Positions 8,894-17,267 of a stretch of 64,000 nt of DNA are shown here, piece after piece (positions within the stretch are counted from its first letter, which is position 1; every line of letters starts with the position of its first letter). The DNA is from Methanolinea sp. Lineage in GTDB: Archaea; Halobacteriota; Methanomicrobia; Methanomicrobiales; Methanospirillaceae. Made by a program: the position numbers and the translations under genes. Where the stretch lies: contig CP064971.1 in the NCBI GenBank assembly GCA_016699325.1, positions 1,674,001 to 1,738,000 on the forward strand. Direction: 5' to 3'. The notes below the pieces were generated by a model that was given only the letters and a program-made list of their open reading frames with translations, searched no databases and was not told where the DNA came from.

Positions 8894-9288
8894 CACCTGT
8901 GGTAGCGGTGGAGGGCTACACCGCAGTCGATGATTTCACCACCGTCCCCGTATGTCTCAAACCCAAGGTGGTACACAATCAGGTCGCAGTTGATGCGCCG
9001 GGCGAGCATGATCAAGGCCGGCACCATCTCTACCGCCGGGCGGATGGCGTATACGACCTCGACATCCTTGTATACTGCCGGATCGGGAGAAAAAATATCA
9101 TCGATAACAACGGGAGCCGCCAGGGCCCTTCTCGGCTGCCTGATATCGGTACAGATAACGGACCCCCCGGCAGCGACTATTGCACGGGCTGCGGCATCAT
9201 TCTCTCCAACCCCCACTTCAGCCGCTGACCGGTACCGGGCCGCTATCCAGGCGCCGATGGTCTGTTCAATATATTTATTGGCGCCCAT
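8866..9288 (-). CDS. UPF0146 family protein
   Basis: A 140-residue archaeal protein of the uncharacterised UPF0146 family. It looks like a stripped-down Rossmann methyltransferase: the AAEVGVGEND glycine-rich strand-turn (residues about 18-27), then ICTDIRQ with the acidic residue at the end of strand 2, and YAIRPAVEM in strand 4. It lacks room for a full substrate domain, and no activity is established. Its start codon lies 9 bases from that of archaemetzincin on the other strand, and its 3' end overlaps rfcL. Confidence 0.82.
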   Translation of the reverse strand: MGANKYIEQTIGAWIAARYRSAAEVGVGENDAAARAIVAAGGSVICTDIRQPRRALAAPVVIDDIFSPDPAVYKDVEVVYAIRPAVEMVPALIMLARRINCDLIVYHLGFETYGDGGEIIDCGVALHRYHRCQNPSKRVF

Positions 9289-9297
9289 CGTGAGTAC

Positions 9298-9849
9298 ATG
9301 GTAATGGATCTCCTTATTTTTTGGGATTCCGGTGCACCCAGCGGTCTCGGCCTTCCTGTCTCACGTTGTATCGGGGATCTTTTTGCACTCCCGGCGCAGG
9401 TCCGACCAAACCCCCTCATCCTGAATGGTTATGACGGTTCCCGGAACCAGACCGATGCCCATGCGGTCCTTGATTCTCTGGGGATTTTCAGGCAGCGGCG
9501 AGCAGTCATGAATCCGATACTCCTCGTTTGCGGAGCCGATCTCTTCACCGCAGGAGTGACCTCTCTCTTCGGGCTCTCCCGCCCCCGCTCTCTCGTTGCC
9601 GTGGTCTCAACGGCCCGCCTCGACAATAGATTTTATGACCTCCCGGAAAACGAGGAGGATCTCGTTGACCGCCTGGTCAAGGAGAGTGCTCATGAGATCG
9701 GGCACCTCTTCATGCTCGAACATTGCGATGATTCCCGGTGCATCATGTTCCCTCCTCTGACCCTTGATGACCTCGATCGGAAAAAGCGATGGTTCTGCCC
9801 GTCCTGCCAGGCCATGCTTGAGAGCGTCACCCTGCAGGCAAGCATCTGA
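9298..9849 (+). CDS. amzA: Archaemetzincin (zinc metalloprotease)
   Basis: A 183-residue metzincin-type peptidase. The active-site motif is HEIGHLFMLEH at residues 132-142, immediately followed by CDDSRCIMF, and a CPSC pair near the end completes the second zinc site: the HExxHxxxxxHCxxxxxCxM...CxxC pattern defines archaemetzincins. No signal peptide is visible, so it should act in the cytoplasm; its substrates are not known. The start is either ATG 9298 or ATG 9304 (MDLLIFWDSG), which differ by two codons. An AT-rich stretch (9269-9280, CAATATATTTAT) inside the divergent UPF0146 gene is the likely promoter. Confidence 0.93.
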   Translation: MVMDLLIFWDSGAPSGLGLPVSRCIGDLFALPAQVRPNPLILNGYDGSRNQTDAHAVLDSLGIFRQRRAVMNPILLVCGADLFTAGVTSLFGLSRPRSLVAVVSTARLDNRFYDLPENEEDLVDRLVKESAHEIGHLFMLEHCDDSRCIMFPPLTLDDLDRKKRWFCPSCQAMLESVTLQASI

Positions 9850-10232
9850 GCAAAGGTGGATGGGGCAAGGGAATCCCGCCTGGCTTTTTTCCTGATCTTC
9901 GGTTTTTGCTCCAGAACGAAACCACCTGCGATCAATCATGATCAGACCGTAATTTACCTGCCGATCGGGACAGGGAATACTGAAGTTACCCAACAATGTG
10001 AATGAAGCTGGATTTCACTTCGGATCAGCAATTGTTCTATCCCAGGCCCGGGAAACCCCTGAAAGGGAGTAAAAAGCAGTGGACTGGTTGATGATAACCG
10101 CATGATTTGCGTGGTGATGCAAGAATGCGGAACAAAAAGTGGTAAGACCATTTCATATGTACTGCCTGTGACCACCGCGGTCGGGTATACAGCATGAAAA
10201 TGGCGGAGCCATTTTCACGGGAAAAGAGGGAT
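9850..10232. other. Intergenic stretch of about 380 bases
   Basis: Lies between the 3' ends of archaemetzincin and the L12 gene. Short open frames exist on both strands but none has a ribosome-binding site or recognisable protein features. A T-run near 9882-9888 (GGCTTTTTTCC) could end archaemetzincin transcription. I see no RNA gene or repeat. Confidence 0.5.
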
Positions 10233-10562
10233 TCAGCCGAACAGGGCTCCAAGCCCTGCCATACCGCTCTCTTCCTCTTCTTTCTTCTCCTCGGCTGCCG
10301 GTGCTTCTGCGGCAGCGGCAGCGGGCGCGGCTGCAACAGCTGCGGCAGCGGGTGCGGCTGCGACGGCGACGGGGGCCGCTGCTGCCTTGCTGATTGCCTC
10401 TTCGATGTTTACGCCTTCGAGGGCGGCAACAAGTGCCTTTACACGGGCGTCGTCAACAGCGATACCGGCAGCGGTAAGGACCGCCTTTACACTCTCTTCC
10501 TTGATTGCCTTTCCTCCCTTGTGGAGGAGGAGGGCTGCATAGATGTACTCCATTCCTTTCAC
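10233..10562 (-). CDS. rpl12: Ribosomal protein L12 (archaeal P1 stalk protein)
   Basis: The 109-residue acidic stalk protein P1/L12 of archaea, unrelated to bacterial L7/L12. Residues 1-60 form the helical dimerisation and L10-binding domain (MEYIYAALLLHKGGKAI). An Ala-rich hinge of about 30 residues follows. The end is the charged, conserved tail that recruits GTPase factors, finishing in SGMAGLGALFG. It begins 19 bases after the L10 stop and is the last gene of the operon. Confidence 0.96.
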   Translation of the reverse strand: MKGMEYIYAALLLHKGGKAIKEESVKAVLTAAGIAVDDARVKALVAALEGVNIEEAISKAAAAPVAVAAAPAAAAVAAAPAAAAAEAPAAEEKKEEEESGMAGLGALFG

Positions 10563-10581
10563 CTACTCTTCAAATTCGAAT

Positions 10582-11436
10582 TCAGGATCCCCTGACCATG
10601 TTCTGGAGGGCTGCACTTTCTCTCTGTGCTTTTCCGATGATTCCATCGATCACGTCTTTCTCATAGATGCTTGCCTCAATGGCAAGTCCCCGTGCCTCTC
10701 TCACCGCCCTGGCGATGATCGGCGCTGCGGTCTCCTGGGTCGGGATGACTGCATTGACAGAGAGGTTGAATGCCTGCTGTGAGGCGATGGTGATCTGGCT
10801 GAAGATGAGATCTTCATCGATGGCAAGGACGGACGGCTCATAGAGGCTGCCTTCATAGAATGCTGCCTGGAGGATGAGCCCGACATCCATCGGTTTAATA
10901 CCAAGCTTTGCCAGCACATCGGCCTGCTTGGGACCGATGGTGTCCCCTTTCCTGACCACGGTCCTGGTCTCGCGTATCTTCACCTTCCCCGCTTCGATGG
11001 CGGCGGGAATTCCCGCCTGCTGCAGTTCGCCGACAATCGGACCCGGTTTGAAACTGGTCGGTCCTTTTTCGACCACGATGTCGTCGGGGGCTTTCTCACC
11101 GGGCCTTGCCACCATCTTGGTCTTTGTCTTTTCGAGCTTCTTGAACAGCTTGAACGGGTTTTCGTTGGTGAAAATGAGCGCAGAATGACCAGAAAGCCGG
11201 CCGGCAAGCACGGCGATCTCCCCGCCGATCTCGGAGAACGCATGCTCGATCAGCGTGTTCCTCGTCATCTTGAGCTTCACCGATCCTCGCAGGTTCCTCC
11301 TTATCTGCTGGAGCTGGGTGGCGGGAATGCCGTACATGTCAACGAGTCCTATGAGCGCGTACCTGCCGGCATCTGCCTTGATCTCCTCGACCTCCCGCCT
11401 CTTCCAGGCAGGGAGGTGATGGGTGTACAGCGCCAT
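10582..11436 (-). CDS. rpl10: Ribosomal protein L10 (archaeal P0), short-tailed
   Basis: Base of the ribosomal stalk, binding 23S rRNA and several L12 dimers. The 284-residue protein has the rRNA-binding domain at residues 1-110 (KLKMTRNTLIEHAF), the inserted domain with LVGELQQAGIPAA-like sequence at about 110-185, and the helical spine that binds L12 dimers to the end. It stops at NMVRGS and lacks the acidic GLGALFG tail that many archaeal P0 proteins share with L12; the region after the stop shows no frameshifted tail. The start overlaps the L1 stop by one base. Confidence 0.95.
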   Translation of the reverse strand: MALYTHHLPAWKRREVEEIKADAGRYALIGLVDMYGIPATQLQQIRRNLRGSVKLKMTRNTLIEHAFSEIGGEIAVLAGRLSGHSALIFTNENPFKLFKKLEKTKTKMVARPGEKAPDDIVVEKGPTSFKPGPIVGELQQAGIPAAIEAGKVKIRETRTVVRKGDTIGPKQADVLAKLGIKPMDVGLILQAAFYEGSLYEPSVLAIDEDLIFSQITIASQQAFNLSVNAVIPTQETAAPIIARAVREARGLAIEASIYEKDVIDGIIGKAQRESAALQNMVRGS

Positions 11437-12080
11437 TATACCAGCCTCTCCGCCGGCCCCATGGTAGTCTTGACGTAGACCGACCTGATGTTCATGGGCC
11501 CCTGCTCCAGGGTGCTCTCGATCTTCTTGAGGACTGCATCGATGTTATCGGCGATCTGCTCCGGCGGCATCTTGGTGGACCCGACTTTCACATGGAACGT
11601 CTTCTTATCCTTGGTCCGGACCTTCACCGAGTTCCTCAGGCGCTCGACGATCGGTCTTATATCGGTCCCGCCCGGGATCGGGGTCGGCATCCTGCCCCGG
11701 GGTCCCAGTCGCGGGCCGAGGAACCGGCCGACCTGGGGCATCACGCTGGTCTCGGCAAGGAAGAAGCGATACGAGCTTGCAACCTGCCGGGCTTCGCGTG
11801 GCTCTCCACCGAGCCGTTCAATCTCTTCAGGACTGATAATCAGGTCGACACCCGCCTCCCGTGCCTGGGTGGTGATGTCGCCCTTGCCAAGAACCGCTAT
11901 ACCCACTTTCCTGCCGGTGCCGTGGGGAAGAAGAATCGTCTCATCGATACGGTTCTTCGGTTGCGCCATGTCGATGTTCTTGAGATTGATGGTGAGATCA
12001 ACGCTCTCTGAGAACTTCCGTTCCGGCGCTTTTTTAATGGCCGCTTCCACGGCCTCCAGAATCCTGGCCCTTTCTACCAT
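11436..12080 (-). CDS. rpl1: Ribosomal protein L1
   Basis: The 214-residue L1 protein forms the mobile L1 stalk at the ribosomal E site. It shows the two-domain layout: an N-terminal helix and KFSESVDLTINLKNIDM strand, domain II in the middle with GPRLGPRGRMPTPIPGG, and a return to domain I with KVGSTKMPPEQIADNIDAVL. A GGAGG ribosome-binding site lies 6-10 bases upstream. In methanococci L1 represses its own operon by binding the mRNA near its start; whether that happens here cannot be judged by eye. Confidence 0.96.
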   Translation of the reverse strand: MVERARILEAVEAAIKKAPERKFSESVDLTINLKNIDMAQPKNRIDETILLPHGTGRKVGIAVLGKGDITTQAREAGVDLIISPEEIERLGGEPREARQVASSYRFFLAETSVMPQVGRFLGPRLGPRGRMPTPIPGGTDIRPIVERLRNSVKVRTKDKKTFHVKVGSTKMPPEQIADNIDAVLKKIESTLEQGPMNIRSVYVKTTMGPAERLV

Positions 12081-12136
12081 GCCTTTCCTCCATAGTTATC
12101 GACCTCTTCTGATCTCCTATGGTTTCTTTCACAAGC

Positions 12137-12610
12137 CTATACAAAGACCGAGTCGTATGTTCCGGCATCGATTGCCGCAAGGACTTCCTTGGGGCGTTTG
12201 CCATCAACATTGACGCCAACGCTCACGCAGGTCCCGACAACTTCCTTGACCGCATTCTTCAGGTCGTAGGAGAGCATGTCATTGGCCTTCATGCGGGCGA
12301 TCTTGACTGCAGCCTCCATCGGCAGGTCCCCAACAACCTGTAAGTTGGGCTCGGGGGATCCCTTCTCGATATTAACCTCTTTCTTGATGAGAGCCGTTGT
12401 GGGCGGTATCCCCACCGTGACCGTGAAGTTCTTTTTGTCGTCAACATTGATCTTCACCGGTACCTGCATACCGTTGAAGTTCCCTGTCTTTTTGTTGATT
12501 TCGTCGACGACCGCCTTCACGTTAATACCAAGTGGTCCGAGTGCCGGGCCGATGGGCGGACCGGCTGTTGCCTTGCCTCCAGGGACTAAAACCTCGACCA
12601 CGTCTGCCAT
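12137..12610 (-). CDS. rpl11: Ribosomal protein L11
   Basis: A 157-residue L11 protein of the GTPase-associated centre. The N-terminal domain has the proline-rich VPGGKATAGPPIGPALGPLGIN segment (residues about 9-30), and the C-terminal domain binds rRNA. The gene is separated from spt5 by 108 bases, the largest gap in this operon; on the minus strand that gap holds TATA-like stretches (GGCTATAACATTTAAG near 12679-12694), so an internal promoter for L11-L1-L10-L12 is plausible. Confidence 0.96.
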   Translation of the reverse strand: MADVVEVLVPGGKATAGPPIGPALGPLGINVKAVVDEINKKTGNFNGMQVPVKINVDDKKNFTVTVGIPPTTALIKKEVNIEKGSPEPNLQVVGDLPMEAAVKIARMKANDMLSYDLKNAVKEVVGTCVSVGVNVDGKRPKEVLAAIDAGTYDSVFV

Positions 12611-12718
12611 GGTATCACCATGCTGTCCCGCTGATGGGTATTCAGCGTGGGTTAAAAAAGGTTGACCCGGAGGGACTTAAATGTTATAGCCGACCAGTGA
12701 TGTCCATTGGACCCATGT

Positions 12719-13198
12719 TCAGCTCGCCTCGCCGCGATCGACAACCCGGACATTGTCTCCCCTGACGGTTATTGGGATCGGAAGCACGCTCTCGTAAAGC
12801 TCGACTGTTATCTCCTCCTTTCCGGTGTCGATCCGTTTTACGACGGCCTTTTCACCCTTGAACGGACCGGCAATGAGCTCGACGATAGTGCCTTCCGAGA
12901 TGCCGCTGACGACCGGTTTCGGGACAAGGAAATGGGCCACCTCGCGAAGCGTTGTCTCACCTCGAACCACGGTACGCGCATGGGCGACCTTCTCGACCAG
13001 CTGCTCGATCCGGGCCAGGCTCTCCGGTGTCTCCACAAGAACATATCCCTTCAGCTCATCGGGTACGATGATGGCTACCACCTGGACATCAGTGGCCTTG
13101 GTCTCGATGGCCTTCTTGATGTTATCAGCGACCGTTCTTTCCTGCTTCGAGGTGGTCTTGATAGCAAAAATACGGTTGGTGAATTCTTCCATATCCAT
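12719..13198 (-). CDS. spt5: Transcription elongation factor Spt5 (NusG-like)
   Basis: A 159-residue archaeal Spt5: an NGN domain at residues about 5-90 that clamps RNA polymerase with Spt4, then a KOW domain with EGTIVELIAGPFKGEKAVVKRID (about 98-125). It improves processivity and couples to ribosomes. The start shares one base with the secE stop, as in the conserved secE-spt5-L11 arrangement. Confidence 0.95.
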   Translation of the reverse strand: MDMEEFTNRIFAIKTTSKQERTVADNIKKAIETKATDVQVVAIIVPDELKGYVLVETPESLARIEQLVEKVAHARTVVRGETTLREVAHFLVPKPVVSGISEGTIVELIAGPFKGEKAVVKRIDTGKEEITVELYESVLPIPITVRGDNVRVVDRGEAS

Positions 13199-13392
13199 CA
13201 GGGCAGGGGAATCATGCCAATGTAGATCAGGAATCCGATCAACCCGACAATGAGGACGCCTGCCGCAGCAACCAGGGCGATCTTCCTGAACTCTTCCTTC
13301 GTTGGAGTTCGTGCGAGCTTGAGGATACGCCAGTACTTGCGGAAGAGTTCCTCGTTGATATTGATTTTGAAATCAGGTTTTGCAATCTCCAT
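13198..13392 (-). CDS. secE: Protein translocase SecE (Sec61 gamma)
   Basis: A 64-residue single-span membrane protein. The amphipathic first half contains KYWRILKLARTPTKEEF, the SecE signature that lies along the membrane surface, and one transmembrane helix follows at about residues 38-60 (IALVAAAGVLIVGLIGFLIYIG). It holds the two halves of SecY together. It begins 6 bases after the ftsZ stop. Confidence 0.95.
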   Translation of the reverse strand: MEIAKPDFKININEELFRKYWRILKLARTPTKEEFRKIALVAAAGVLIVGLIGFLIYIGMIPLP

Positions 13393-13398
13393 GAGGTA

Positions 13399-14490
13399 TC
13401 ACTTGAGAAAATCTATCTCAAACTGTTTCTGGACTTTGGGGGTTATTTTTTCGTTCCTACCATATATTTGTGGCGACCGCACCCCTGTCACGACCAGCAT
13501 GGTCCGCATCTTGGCCTGCATCCCCGGATCAACCTGTGCCCCCCAGATAATGCGCGCTCCGGGATCGATCCTGTTATACACTTCCTGGATGACGCCCTCG
13601 GCTTCGGCCATGGTCATGTCCGGGCCTCCGATCACGTTCACCAGCGCGGCAGTTGCACCCGAAATGTCTACATCGAGAAGGGGCGAGCGGATGGCTTTCT
13701 TGACTGAATCGGCTGCTTTGTCCTCGCTGTCGCTCTCCCCGACTCCGATCATGGCCACCCCTCCGCGTTCCATGACTGTTCGGACGTCTGCAAAATCGAG
13801 GTTGACCAGGCCGGGCATGGTGATCAGTTCCGTGATGCCCTTGACCGCCCGCATGAGGACTTCATCGGCAACCTTGAACGCGGCGTAGAGTGGGAGTCGT
13901 GGGACGACTTCGAGGAGGCGGTCGTTCGGGACAACGATGACCGTATCGGCCACATCTCTCAGCCGTTCCAGACCCGCTTCCGCATTTTCCATCCTGATCG
14001 AGCCTTCCGCGGTGAACGGCAGGGTGACGATCGCGATGGTAAGGGCACCCTCGTCCCGGGCAGCTTTCGCGACGATCGGTGCCGCTCCTGTACCTGTCCC
14101 TCCACCCAGGCCGACGGTGATGAAGACCATGTCACTGCCGGATATGAATCGCTTGATGTCCTGCTCGTTTTCGAGGGCGGCTTCCTCGCCGATCTGGGGG
14201 ATGGATCCTGCACCAAGACCCCTTGTGCGTTGCCTCCCGATCAGGATCCGATGGTCTGCAACAGTCCTGGCGAGGTGCTGGGCATCGGTATTCATGGCAA
14301 CCAGGGTAGCCCCGCAGATTCCTTCTTCTTTCATCCTGGTGATGGTGTTTGAGCCGCTCCCCCCACACCCGATCACCGTGATCTCGGTCTTGAGTTCTTT
14401 GAGTATCTGGTCGAGTTCCTCATTTTCCGTTTTTATATCATCCGGCTGGGAACTCACCTTGGTCAGCGCCTCTTCAACAATCGATCTCAT
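13399..14490 (-). CDS. ftsZ: Cell division GTPase FtsZ
   Basis: A 363-residue tubulin-like GTPase that forms the division ring. The tubulin signature GGGTGTG is at residues 129-135, the glycine-rich GCGGSGSNTI at about 41-50, and the T7 loop region with NLDFADVRTVM near residue 230. A charged N-terminal extension of about 35 residues precedes the GTPase core, as is usual in archaeal FtsZ1-type proteins. Its start overlaps the end of dtdA by 4 bases. Confidence 0.96.
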   Translation of the reverse strand: MRSIVEEALTKVSSQPDDIKTENEELDQILKELKTEITVIGCGGSGSNTITRMKEEGICGATLVAMNTDAQHLARTVADHRILIGRQRTRGLGAGSIPQIGEEAALENEQDIKRFISGSDMVFITVGLGGGTGTGAAPIVAKAARDEGALTIAIVTLPFTAEGSIRMENAEAGLERLRDVADTVIVVPNDRLLEVVPRLPLYAAFKVADEVLMRAVKGITELITMPGLVNLDFADVRTVMERGGVAMIGVGESDSEDKAADSVKKAIRSPLLDVDISGATAALVNVIGGPDMTMAEAEGVIQEVYNRIDPGARIIWGAQVDPGMQAKMRTMLVVTGVRSPQIYGRNEKITPKVQKQFEIDFLK

Positions 14491-15806
14491 CTTTTCTTCT
14501 CCAATCCCGGGATTCGGATATACTTCTCTTCACAGATGCGGACCATGTCCGGAGTGATCTCACGGCCATCGACAATCACCGGAATGCCCCGCACCAGATC
14601 ACCGAAGAGCGGTCCCCTGGGAACACCCAGACTGCGCGCACGGTCCGGGTCAAACTTCGGTTTCCTGATTATGAGCTGATTGCCCTCAATCGCCGTGTTT
14701 TCTCCTCTACTTATGGTTGTAACGCATAAGCTTATTAAATCATTCAGTACAACGGATGAGCTTTCACCGGTGACGATAAAGACCGGAAGGATAGAAGTTT
14801 TGGGCGTGGAAAGGACGATTACCGGGAGCCTCTCCAGCGCCTCGCCAAATCCTGCAGGATCAACCCTGTTCGCTTCATGGACAAGATCCAGGGGGAGACT
14901 GATGGCAGCCGGAGCGCCATCTGCAACTGCACCGGTAATGTGCAGTTCTGCCCGGGGATCGATTGAGCGGGCGAGTTCCCTGATCCGGTTCCAGGTATCC
15001 CAGGAGAGGTCCTTCATCCCGAGTATCTCAGTCTCGGTGAGCCGGGGTATGCCTGCTTCTGCTACCAGGCGGTCCAGCCTGGAAAGCTCGCCCGGTTTGA
15101 GGGCTTTTCGATCGAAATACACAGCATCGGCCGTGCTCTTCCGGACCAGCTCCAGGAGCAGTTCGCGGTCGATAAAACCCGTCTCCCGTGAATGGATGAT
15201 GTGCCCGAATGCCGCACGGGAACTGATGGCGATCTCTGTCTCGCGACGGGCATAGTGTGTTCCCCCTATCCCTACCAGGGAGATGTTACTTCGGGGTTCC
15301 GCTGAAAGGATGCTCCGGGCAACGGCCTCTCCCGCACAGGGATCGGTCCACTCGCGTTCCGTGCTCCCGATTTCAACGAATAGTGAGGGGATGTCGAGCT
15401 CTGTGGGGCCGTGATGGGTCACTTCGTAGCAGACCCGGTACCCAGGGGGGGCATGATCCGCGAGGCGGCAGAGGATGGCGTGCATCCACGAAGGCGCAGC
15501 CTGTGCCAGTGACGATGGCCTGCCCCCGAGTCGTGCAGGACCGGTGTTCCCCGTAACATGCACGGTCAGCACCGGGACGGGATTGATGCTTGAATGACGG
15601 GATAGAAAGAGGATCAGGTCGGCATCGAGCGACTGGTCAAGGTTATCCTGCGCGATCAGTCGTTCCCTGACTTCATGAAACGAGAGATCATGCTGGCAGA
15701 GCGGGAATTGCAGGCCGGCACCGGGCCGGGAGAGAAGATCATCGATATGATGCCGTATCGTGCGTCCTCCCGGATCCTGCCGGGAGTGCACCAAAGCGAT
15801 CCTCAC
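14487..15806 (-). CDS. dtdA: D-aminoacyl-tRNA deacylase, archaeal/plant type, with C-terminal extension
   Basis: Hydrolyses D-aminoacyl-tRNA so that D-amino acids do not enter protein. The 439-residue protein has the DtdA/GEK1 domain at residues 1-270, recognisable by LDADLILFLSRHSS, the YEVTHHGPT motif and GIGGTHYARR. The remaining 170 residues are an extension; its end (ARSLGVPRGPLFGDLVRG and a nearby ITPDMV) resembles the C-terminal segment of tRNase Z-type proteins, a likely tRNA-contacting element, which is my inference. The start is a GTG at 15806. It is the first gene of the dtdA-ftsZ-secE-spt5 run. Confidence 0.9.
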   Translation of the reverse strand: MRIALVHSRQDPGGRTIRHHIDDLLSRPGAGLQFPLCQHDLSFHEVRERLIAQDNLDQSLDADLILFLSRHSSINPVPVLTVHVTGNTGPARLGGRPSSLAQAAPSWMHAILCRLADHAPPGYRVCYEVTHHGPTELDIPSLFVEIGSTEREWTDPCAGEAVARSILSAEPRSNISLVGIGGTHYARRETEIAISSRAAFGHIIHSRETGFIDRELLLELVRKSTADAVYFDRKALKPGELSRLDRLVAEAGIPRLTETEILGMKDLSWDTWNRIRELARSIDPRAELHITGAVADGAPAAISLPLDLVHEANRVDPAGFGEALERLPVIVLSTPKTSILPVFIVTGESSSVVLNDLISLCVTTISRGENTAIEGNQLIIRKPKFDPDRARSLGVPRGPLFGDLVRGIPVIVDGREITPDMVRICEEKYIRIPGLEKKR

Positions 15807-15888
15807 CGGGCCTGTCCCCTGGATATTCTATCTCGTGATGCTGGAAACATGGTAAACCCTATCTCCCAGTACACGTACTATTGTTTCT

Positions 15889-16065
15889 ATGGATGAAGAA
15901 AAGATACGTTCCGTTTTCGAAAAGGAAGGGATCGGCAAGGAAATAACGTGTCCACAGGCATTCACCATATCTGAAAAATACGGTATAGCAAAGATGGACA
16001 TCTCCCGGTACTGTAACCGGAATAGTGTCAAGATCAGGGGTTGCCAGCTGGGCTGCTTCAGATGA
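15889..16065 (+). CDS. 58-residue conserved-looking protein coupled to moeA
   Basis: A small protein of 58 residues. The first half is charged and helical; the middle reads TCPQAFTISEKYGI and then MDISRYCNRNSVKIRGCQLGCF, which looks like a helix-turn-helix (QAFTISEKYGIAKMDISRYC) followed by a Cys pair. Its stop overlaps the moeA start in ATGA (16062-16065), so the two are translationally coupled. Four cysteines in the last 40 residues suggest metal or cofactor sensing. I do not recognise the family for certain; a regulator or accessory factor for molybdopterin is inferred from position only. Confidence 0.65.
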   Translation: MDEEKIRSVFEKEGIGKEITCPQAFTISEKYGIAKMDISRYCNRNSVKIRGCQLGCFR

Positions 16066-17267
16066 CTCTCTTTTTCAGGACAGTTTCCGTTGAAGATGCC
16101 GTCAAGGCCGCCCAATCCATCGCCCCGCTGATGGAGCGGGAGGATGTCCCGCTGACCTTCGCATCCGGGCGTGTGCTTGCCTCGGATATCGCAGCCGACA
16201 TCGACATCCCGGGGTTCACCCGGGCCACCATGGACGGCTATGCCCTGGTCTCTTCCGATACCATCGGTGCTTCGGAGTCGCTTCCTGCAATGCTCCATCG
16301 GACCGGCATGGTTGGGATGGGTACACCGGCCGGAATGACCGTTGGTCCCGGGACCTGCGTGTATGTTCCCACCGGGGGAGCCATACCCGGAGGTGCGGAC
16401 GGGCTGGCTATGATCGAGGTGACCGAGAGTATCGGCGATGATGTTCTTGTGAGACGGCCGGTCGCGGTCGGAGAGAACATCATGGTCCGGGGTGAAGATT
16501 TCACCCGTGGTTCGGTTGTCATCGCACGCGGTACCAGGCTCTCAGCCAGGGATATCGGTGCCCTGGCAGCGGTCGGCACCACCCTGGTCCCGGTCAGGAA
16601 ACAGCCGGTGGTCGGAATCATATCCACGGGCAACGAACTGGTCCCGGTCTCGCAAACCCCGGCAGGGGGGCAGGTGCGGGACATCAACAGTTACCTGGTC
16701 GGTGCATACCTCGCCTCACAGGGCTGCCTGCCGGAATACTTTGGCATCGTACCCGATGACCGAAGCCGCCTGCAGGAGTTCCTCGACAAGGCGCTTCACC
16801 GGTGCGATGCGGTTGTTCTCTCGGGCGGCAGCTCGAAAGATGACCGTGATATGACCGTTGATATCATCCGGGATGCCGGGGAAGTGCTGGTGCACGGGGT
16901 ATCGATTGCTCCCGGGAAGCCTACCATCATTGGCCGCGCCAGGGGAAAGCCGGTCATAGGCCTTCCCGGGCACCCGGCTTCGTCCCTGGTGGTCAGCCTG
17001 GTGATCGTGCGCCCGCTCCTCGCCGCCATGACCGGGCAGCGGGAAAGCAGGCTGCCGACACGCCAGGCTATCCTCGCCGAGAACATTTCGTCCATGAAGG
17101 GGAGAGAGGACTATGTCCGGGTCCGCCTGTCCGAGGGCATGGCATTCCCCGAATTCGGAAAATCGGGTCTCATCAATACGCTCATCAGGAGCGACGGCCT
17201 GGTCAGGATACCGCCCGGAGTGGAGGGTCTCGAAGAAGGCGACGTGGTCGAGGTGATAATCTGGTGA
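16062..17267 (+). CDS. moeA: Molybdopterin molybdenumtransferase MoeA
   Basis: Inserts molybdate or tungstate into adenylylated molybdopterin, a cofactor needed by formylmethanofuran and formate dehydrogenases. The 401-residue protein has the MoeA order: domains I/II with TRATMDGYAL (the family's MDGYA motif, near residue 60), the MoaB/MogA-like domain III with STGNEL and SGGSSKDDRD (family SGGVSxGxxD), GLPGHPASSLV near residue 310, and the beta domain IV at the end. The ATG at 16062 overlaps the preceding stop and is preferred to the in-frame TTG at 16041. The stop overlaps the next gene by 4 bases. Confidence 0.93.
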   Translation: MTLFFRTVSVEDAVKAAQSIAPLMEREDVPLTFASGRVLASDIAADIDIPGFTRATMDGYALVSSDTIGASESLPAMLHRTGMVGMGTPAGMTVGPGTCVYVPTGGAIPGGADGLAMIEVTESIGDDVLVRRPVAVGENIMVRGEDFTRGSVVIARGTRLSARDIGALAAVGTTLVPVRKQPVVGIISTGNELVPVSQTPAGGQVRDINSYLVGAYLASQGCLPEYFGIVPDDRSRLQEFLDKALHRCDAVVLSGGSSKDDRDMTVDIIRDAGEVLVHGVSIAPGKPTIIGRARGKPVIGLPGHPASSLVVSLVIVRPLLAAMTGQRESRLPTRQAILAENISSMKGREDYVRVRLSEGMAFPEFGKSGLINTLIRSDGLVRIPPGVEGLEEGDVVEVIIW

